64,000 bases of DNA. It comes from Jejuia sp043557195 (lineage in GTDB: Bacteria > Bacteroidota > Bacteroidia > Flavobacteriales > Flavobacteriaceae). The stretch spans positions 124,001 to 188,000 of the forward strand of contig CP121314.1 in the NCBI GenBank assembly GCA_043557195.1. The letters run 5' to 3'. Numbering within the stretch: position 1 is the first letter of the stretch; every line of letters starts with the position of its first letter. A program made the translations under genes and the position numbers. Below are positions 60,716 through 64,000 of the stretch, piece by piece. A model generated the notes under the pieces. It saw only the letters and a program-made list of their open reading frames with translations. It ran no database searches and was not told where the DNA came from.

Positions 60716-61312
60716 TTAGTCTTTTAAAACAGAAATAATTTCTGGAAGCAAAGCTATAGCTGTTAATACTATAGCATTATTTTTCTTTTTCTCACCCTTT
60801 ACAGAAGAAATACCAGATGTAGATTCATTTTTTAAATTAGGGATTCTGATTATAATTACTCGGTTTATAGCATTGTTGTCAAAATTTTCACTTGTGTAAT
60901 CATAGGCTAAAGTGATACCATCGTCATGAAACTCTTTTATGGAAGATTTAAAATTATCTAAAGCATATAATATCTTTTTCGTCTTTTTAATAGAATTTTG
61001 CTCCAAAGCCACTCCGTTTAATCCTGAATACCCTAAAATCGAAATATTATTATCTTCAGGTAATCTTTTAGATAATAAGCTAAACGCTTGTTTCAACACT
61101 ACTTTATCTTCAAGAGAATGACCTCCAGTTCCTGTTTGAACTAAAAAAGTTAAATTATATAAATCTTCACTTTGCTTTTGATAATTCTCTACAATATAAG
61201 AGATGAAATTTTCAATTTCTATTGAATGGGTTTCAATATTTTTTTCTTGACCAAAGATTGGATTCATACAATATAGAGCGAGGAAAATTGTAATTTTTAA
61301 GATAGTTTTCAT
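60716..61312 (-). CDS. Secreted degenerate vWA-like protein
   Basis: A 198-residue exported protein (signal peptide MKTILKITIFLALYCMNPIFGQ). Residues about 55-160 align by eye with the von Willebrand A domain of the neighbouring fusion protein: VVLKQAFSLLSKRL with LLKSAFRLLVNQL, SILGYSGLNGVALE with SIVVYAGAAGTVLE, ILYALDNF with ILQALNNL, and GITLAYDYT with GINLAYKLA. The MIDAS DxSxS is replaced by QTGTG and the later Asp of ATDGD by proline, so metal binding is lost. A paralogue that has shed its ligand site, lying 154 bases downstream of its relative. Function unknown. Confidence 0.72.
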   Translation of the reverse strand: MKTILKITIFLALYCMNPIFGQEKNIETHSIEIENFISYIVENYQKQSEDLYNLTFLVQTGTGGHSLEDKVVLKQAFSLLSKRLPEDNNISILGYSGLNGVALEQNSIKKTKKILYALDNFKSSIKEFHDDGITLAYDYTSENFDNNAINRVIIIRIPNLKNESTSGISSVKGEKKKNNAIVLTAIALLPEIISVLKD

Positions 61313-61409
61313 AATTGTGGTTTTAAGTGGTTTACTATAAAGCTATAACCAAATACTTATTATAAAAACCAATAATTAGGGAACCTATCTTTTTATTGAG
61401 GGAAAATAA

Positions 61410-61437
61410 AAAAGACTTCTCATGGAGAAGCCTTTTA
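61410..61437 (-). terminator. Intrinsic terminator of the SusC-like/vWA fusion gene
   Basis: Stem CTTCTC/GAGAAG extended past one mismatch by A and T runs, 30 bases downstream (minus strand) of the stop at 61467. Confidence 0.78.
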
Positions 61438-61466
61438 TGAAAATTCGAAGGAATATTTTAATCTTA

Positions 61467-63803
61467 TTATAAATTTTGATAAGACGACACTAATCTTTTA
61501 AATTCAGATCGATACCCGTTTTCATCATCTCCCCTACCTTCACTAGCTAAAAGTAGTACATCTTCAAGTGTTGACTTATTATGGTACTTTGATTGTCTTA
61601 ATTGCATTCCGAATAACGCCACTGCAGATGCAAACTTTAAATCTTCTGAAGCTTCTTTCACTTCATCTTTCTGAACGTGTACCATTTCTATACTTTTATC
61701 GCCATCGGGCTTTTTGTACCTAAACTTGACGGTAAATAGCTCATCTGAAAAATTTTGAGTGGCTTGACTATTGGTATATTTCAAATCATCAACTTCTTTT
61801 AAATATTCACTAGTAACTCCAACGGGAATAACTTCATAAAGCGCAGTAACTGTATGTCCGCTTCCTAGCTCACCTGCATCTTTAGTGTCATCAATAAAAT
61901 CTTCATCTTCTAGCATTCTGTTTTCATATCCTATCAATCTATAAGCTTGAACCTTACTTGGGTTAAACTCAACTTGAATTTTCACATCTTTTGCAATGGT
62001 AAACAATGTGCCACCAAATTCTTTACCAAAAACTTTTTGCGCTTCCTGCATGTTATCAATATAAGCATGATTACCATTTCCCTTATCAGCAAGGGCTTCT
62101 AACTTAGAATCTTTATAATTTCCGTATCCGAAACCTAAAACAGACAAAAACACACCTGATTTACGTTTTTCTTCAATTAGAGCAGTCATATCCTTATCAC
62201 TAGATGCACCAACATTAAAATCCCCATCAGTCGCCAAAATAACACGATTATTTCCATTCTTTTTAAAGTGTCTTTCTGCAAGTTTATAAGCTAAATTTAT
62301 CCCTGCGCCTCCAGCGGTAGAACCTCCTGCATTCAAATTATTTAAAGCTTGTAAAATCTTTTCTTTGTTTTTTCCTGAAGTTGGCTCTAGCACTGTACCA
62401 GCGGCCCCTGCATAAACAACGATTGACACTTTATCTTTTTCTCTCAATTGATTAACCAACAACCTGAAGGCTGATTTCAATAATGGTAACTTGTTTTGTG
62501 CTAACATTGAGCCAGATACATCAATTAAAAATATAAGATTTGATGGTGGAAGCTCATCATTATCATAAGTCTTTCCTTGTAGGCCTATTTTAACGATTTT
62601 AGTCTCATTATGCCAAGGTGTTTTAGCCACTTCAGTATTTATAGAAAAAGGATGTTTTCCTACCGGTTGTGGATATTTATAATCAAAATAATTTATCATT
62701 TCTTCAATCTTTACTGCATCTGGATCAACAGTAACACCATTGTTAATCATTCTTCTAATATTACTGTAAGATGCTTTATCTACGTCAATAGAAAACGTAG
62801 AAAGTGGAGATAATGAGGTTCTTTCAAAACTATTCTCTTCAATAACTGCATAGCTTTCGTTGTTATCTATTCTGAAATTACCTTGATGAGTTGTAATCAC
62901 AATACACCCATGTTTAGCTATTTTTCCGAATTTATCTTTGGCATCCCCTTTTCCATATTTAATTTTTGTGTCTATATCAGATTCTGCTAAACTTTCGATT
63001 ATATAGTTATTTTCTTTTTTGATTGGTTTTCCGTCAACTATATACAAAGGTGCTTTTTCTATATTTTTTGTGTTACTTTTTGTTGAAATAAGAATAACTC
63101 CATTACTACCTCTACTTCCATAGATAGCTATTGACGCTGCATCTTTCAAAACATCAATTGCTTTAATGTTTTTAGGATCCATTTGTGATAATTTACTATA
63201 TGAGGTAGGCACACCATTAATCACCACTAGAGGCTCTCTGTTTTTAGAAATTGAAGATATTCCTCTAATTAAAATTTGAGAAGATACTCCAGGAGCACCT
63301 GAACTATTAACTACATTAACACCAGCAACCTGTCCTTGTAATGATCTCTGGGTTGAATTAGATTGAACTTGATTAGCCAATTTGTTGTGATATGCTTTTT
63401 TCTTTTGTCTTCTAATATCTGAGGCAGTAGGCCTATAACTTGATACTGCTCCTGTGTAATTTGATCTTGTTTGCGAACCGTAGCCCATCACAACTACCTC
63501 TTCTAGAGCTTGATGGTCTGCCTCCAATGCAACGGAAATAGTATTTTGCTTTTTTACTAAAACTTGTCTTGTGACATACCCAACATAGGAAAATACTAAA
63601 ACATCGTTAGTCTTTACTTTAATTTGATAATTACCATCAAAATCAGTTGTTGTGCCTTTAGTCTGTCCTTTTACAACAATTGTTGCACCAGGAAGCGGAA
63701 GATTATCATCTGCCGAAGTTACTTTTCCAGTTACGAGGTGTTCTTGGGCTATTAATTGCGTTGAAATAATCAAAGTAAAAATGAATGTAAATAGCGTTTT
63801 CAT
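61467..63803 (-). CDS. SusC-like N-terminus fused to YfbK-type vWA protein
   Basis: A 778-residue exported protein. Signal peptide (to Ala19-Gln20), carboxypeptidase-regulatory-like domain (about 22-95), TonB-plug domain with the SusC-like sequence GEVVVMGYGSQ-type start at 101-110 (EEVVVMGYGSQ) and GSRGSNGVILISTK (229-242). A second short plug-like stretch follows (about 250-305), then a YfbK-type segment (SPLSTFSIDVDKASYSNIRRMI) and a vWA domain with MIDAS DVSGS (428-432), T496 and D526, ending in the YfbK C-terminal domain. No beta-barrel follows the plug. Probably a periplasmic or outer-membrane-associated adaptor that uses the vWA domain to bind a partner. Confidence 0.82.
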   Translation of the reverse strand: MKTLFTFIFTLIISTQLIAQEHLVTGKVTSADDNLPLPGATIVVKGQTKGTTTDFDGNYQIKVKTNDVLVFSYVGYVTRQVLVKKQNTISVALEADHQALEEVVVMGYGSQTRSNYTGAVSSYRPTASDIRRQKKKAYHNKLANQVQSNSTQRSLQGQVAGVNVVNSSGAPGVSSQILIRGISSISKNREPLVVINGVPTSYSKLSQMDPKNIKAIDVLKDAASIAIYGSRGSNGVILISTKSNTKNIEKAPLYIVDGKPIKKENNYIIESLAESDIDTKIKYGKGDAKDKFGKIAKHGCIVITTHQGNFRIDNNESYAVIEENSFERTSLSPLSTFSIDVDKASYSNIRRMINNGVTVDPDAVKIEEMINYFDYKYPQPVGKHPFSINTEVAKTPWHNETKIVKIGLQGKTYDNDELPPSNLIFLIDVSGSMLAQNKLPLLKSAFRLLVNQLREKDKVSIVVYAGAAGTVLEPTSGKNKEKILQALNNLNAGGSTAGGAGINLAYKLAERHFKKNGNNRVILATDGDFNVGASSDKDMTALIEEKRKSGVFLSVLGFGYGNYKDSKLEALADKGNGNHAYIDNMQEAQKVFGKEFGGTLFTIAKDVKIQVEFNPSKVQAYRLIGYENRMLEDEDFIDDTKDAGELGSGHTVTALYEVIPVGVTSEYLKEVDDLKYTNSQATQNFSDELFTVKFRYKKPDGDKSIEMVHVQKDEVKEASEDLKFASAVALFGMQLRQSKYHNKSTLEDVLLLASEGRGDDENGYRSEFKRLVSSYQNL

Positions 63804-63906
63804 AATAGTCGATTTTTAAAGTTTGCTATAAAACTATAATCAACCTATATAACCTGAAACGCAAAATGAGTGAACCACACTTTTGATTGAGTGAAGACAT
63901 AAAAAA

Positions 63907-63930
63907 AGAGGCTTCGATAAAAAAGCCTCT
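63907..63930. terminator. Intrinsic terminator near the window end
   Basis: Stem AGAGGCTT/AAGCCTCT with an 8-base loop and A-run; it may terminate a minus-strand gene that lies beyond the window. Confidence 0.55.
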
Positions 63931-63945
63931 AATATTTGTTTTGAG

Positions 63946-63964
63946 ATTCCTGCCTTCGCAGGAA
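63946..63964. repeat. Dispersed palindromic repeat, copy 3
   Basis: ATTCCTGCCTTCGCAGGAA, same family as the units at 37371 and 37420. Confidence 0.75.
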
Positions 63965-64000
63965 ATAGTTACTTTATCTCCGTACTAAAAGGAAATAACA

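Noticed and set aside
63969..64000. Possible 3' end of a minus-strand gene (frame reads ...LFPFSTEIK then TAA)
   Set aside because: Only ten codons are inside the window; plausible with the terminator at 63907 but too short to support as a feature.
1..64000. CRISPR arrays, tRNA/rRNA genes, prophage, origin of replication
   Set aside because: No regularly spaced repeats, cloverleaf-like segments, rRNA motifs, phage structural genes or dnaA-box clusters were recognised on reading through.

Overview
The window is low in G+C and reads as chromosome of a marine or aquatic member of the Bacteroidota, most likely family Flavobacteriaceae. The evidence is -7 promoter elements of the TAnnTTTG type, no purine-rich Shine-Dalgarno sequences at most starts, SusC/TonB-plug style proteins, YfhO, DUF4834, a GH16 glycoside hydrolase pair, a candidate sulfonolipid gene pair, and high-copy-looking flavobacterial intergenic repeats. 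No rRNA, tRNA, CRISPR array, prophage or intact transposon was seen.

Layout. 1-1 kb: 3' part of an Arg/Asn/Ser-rich protein. 1-6.6 kb (minus): DUF4834 protein, then YfhO, a glycosyltransferase and an oligosaccharide flippase in an overlapping operon. 6.7-8.9 kb: an outer-membrane protein and a GNAT-like protein. 8.9-11.4 kb (minus): an alpha-oxoamine synthase and a cysteine-synthase-like enzyme that together suggest capnine (sulfonolipid) synthesis. 11.5-17.6 kb: oligopeptidase B, YbaB, threonine aldolase, and a macroglobulin/plug protein. 17.9-19.2 kb: a lipoprotein with a thioester-like Cys...VQWAIW arrangement. 19.4-19.8 kb: a decayed IS200-type transposase. 19.9-23.0 kb (minus): surface-glycan genes (CapK-like ligase, ATP-grasp, phosphosugar transferase). 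23.3-25.4 kb: prfB with its programmed +1 frameshift, a HAD phosphatase and an ArsC-like protein. 25.5-33 kb: a TonB-type receptor, peroxiredoxin, fumarase, a Crp/Fnr regulator and two membrane-anchored hypotheticals. 33-35.5 kb (minus): an intact GH16 lipoprotein and a broken tandem copy.

35.6-44.5 kb (minus) carries seven consecutive genes around an AAA+ ATPase, a coiled-coil protein, a NUDIX hydrolase and two membrane proteins. I cannot assign them to a described pathway, so this is the main candidate for an undescribed system. 44.8-47.2 kb holds two tiny membrane proteins with matching C-termini, EttA and a small membrane protein. 47.3-50.8 kb (minus) is a compact putative electrophile/quinone-stress regulon (DoxX, FMN reductase, DUF1801, MarR, two pirins). 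Two closely related palindromes, one overlapping the predicted -33 element of the DoxX operon, look like the MarR operators. 50.9-53.7 kb: acyl-CoA carboxylase beta subunit and an unknown secreted protein. 54.1-60.7 kb: an ammonifying nitrite reductase cluster (porin, NrfH, NrfA, CcsBA-type cytochrome c assembly). 60.7-63.8 kb (minus): a SusC-like/vWA fusion protein and a small degenerate vWA relative.

Several gene starts were moved to an internal ATG because the longest frame begins with TTG or because the promoter element or operator lies inside the longer version. These are noted per gene.
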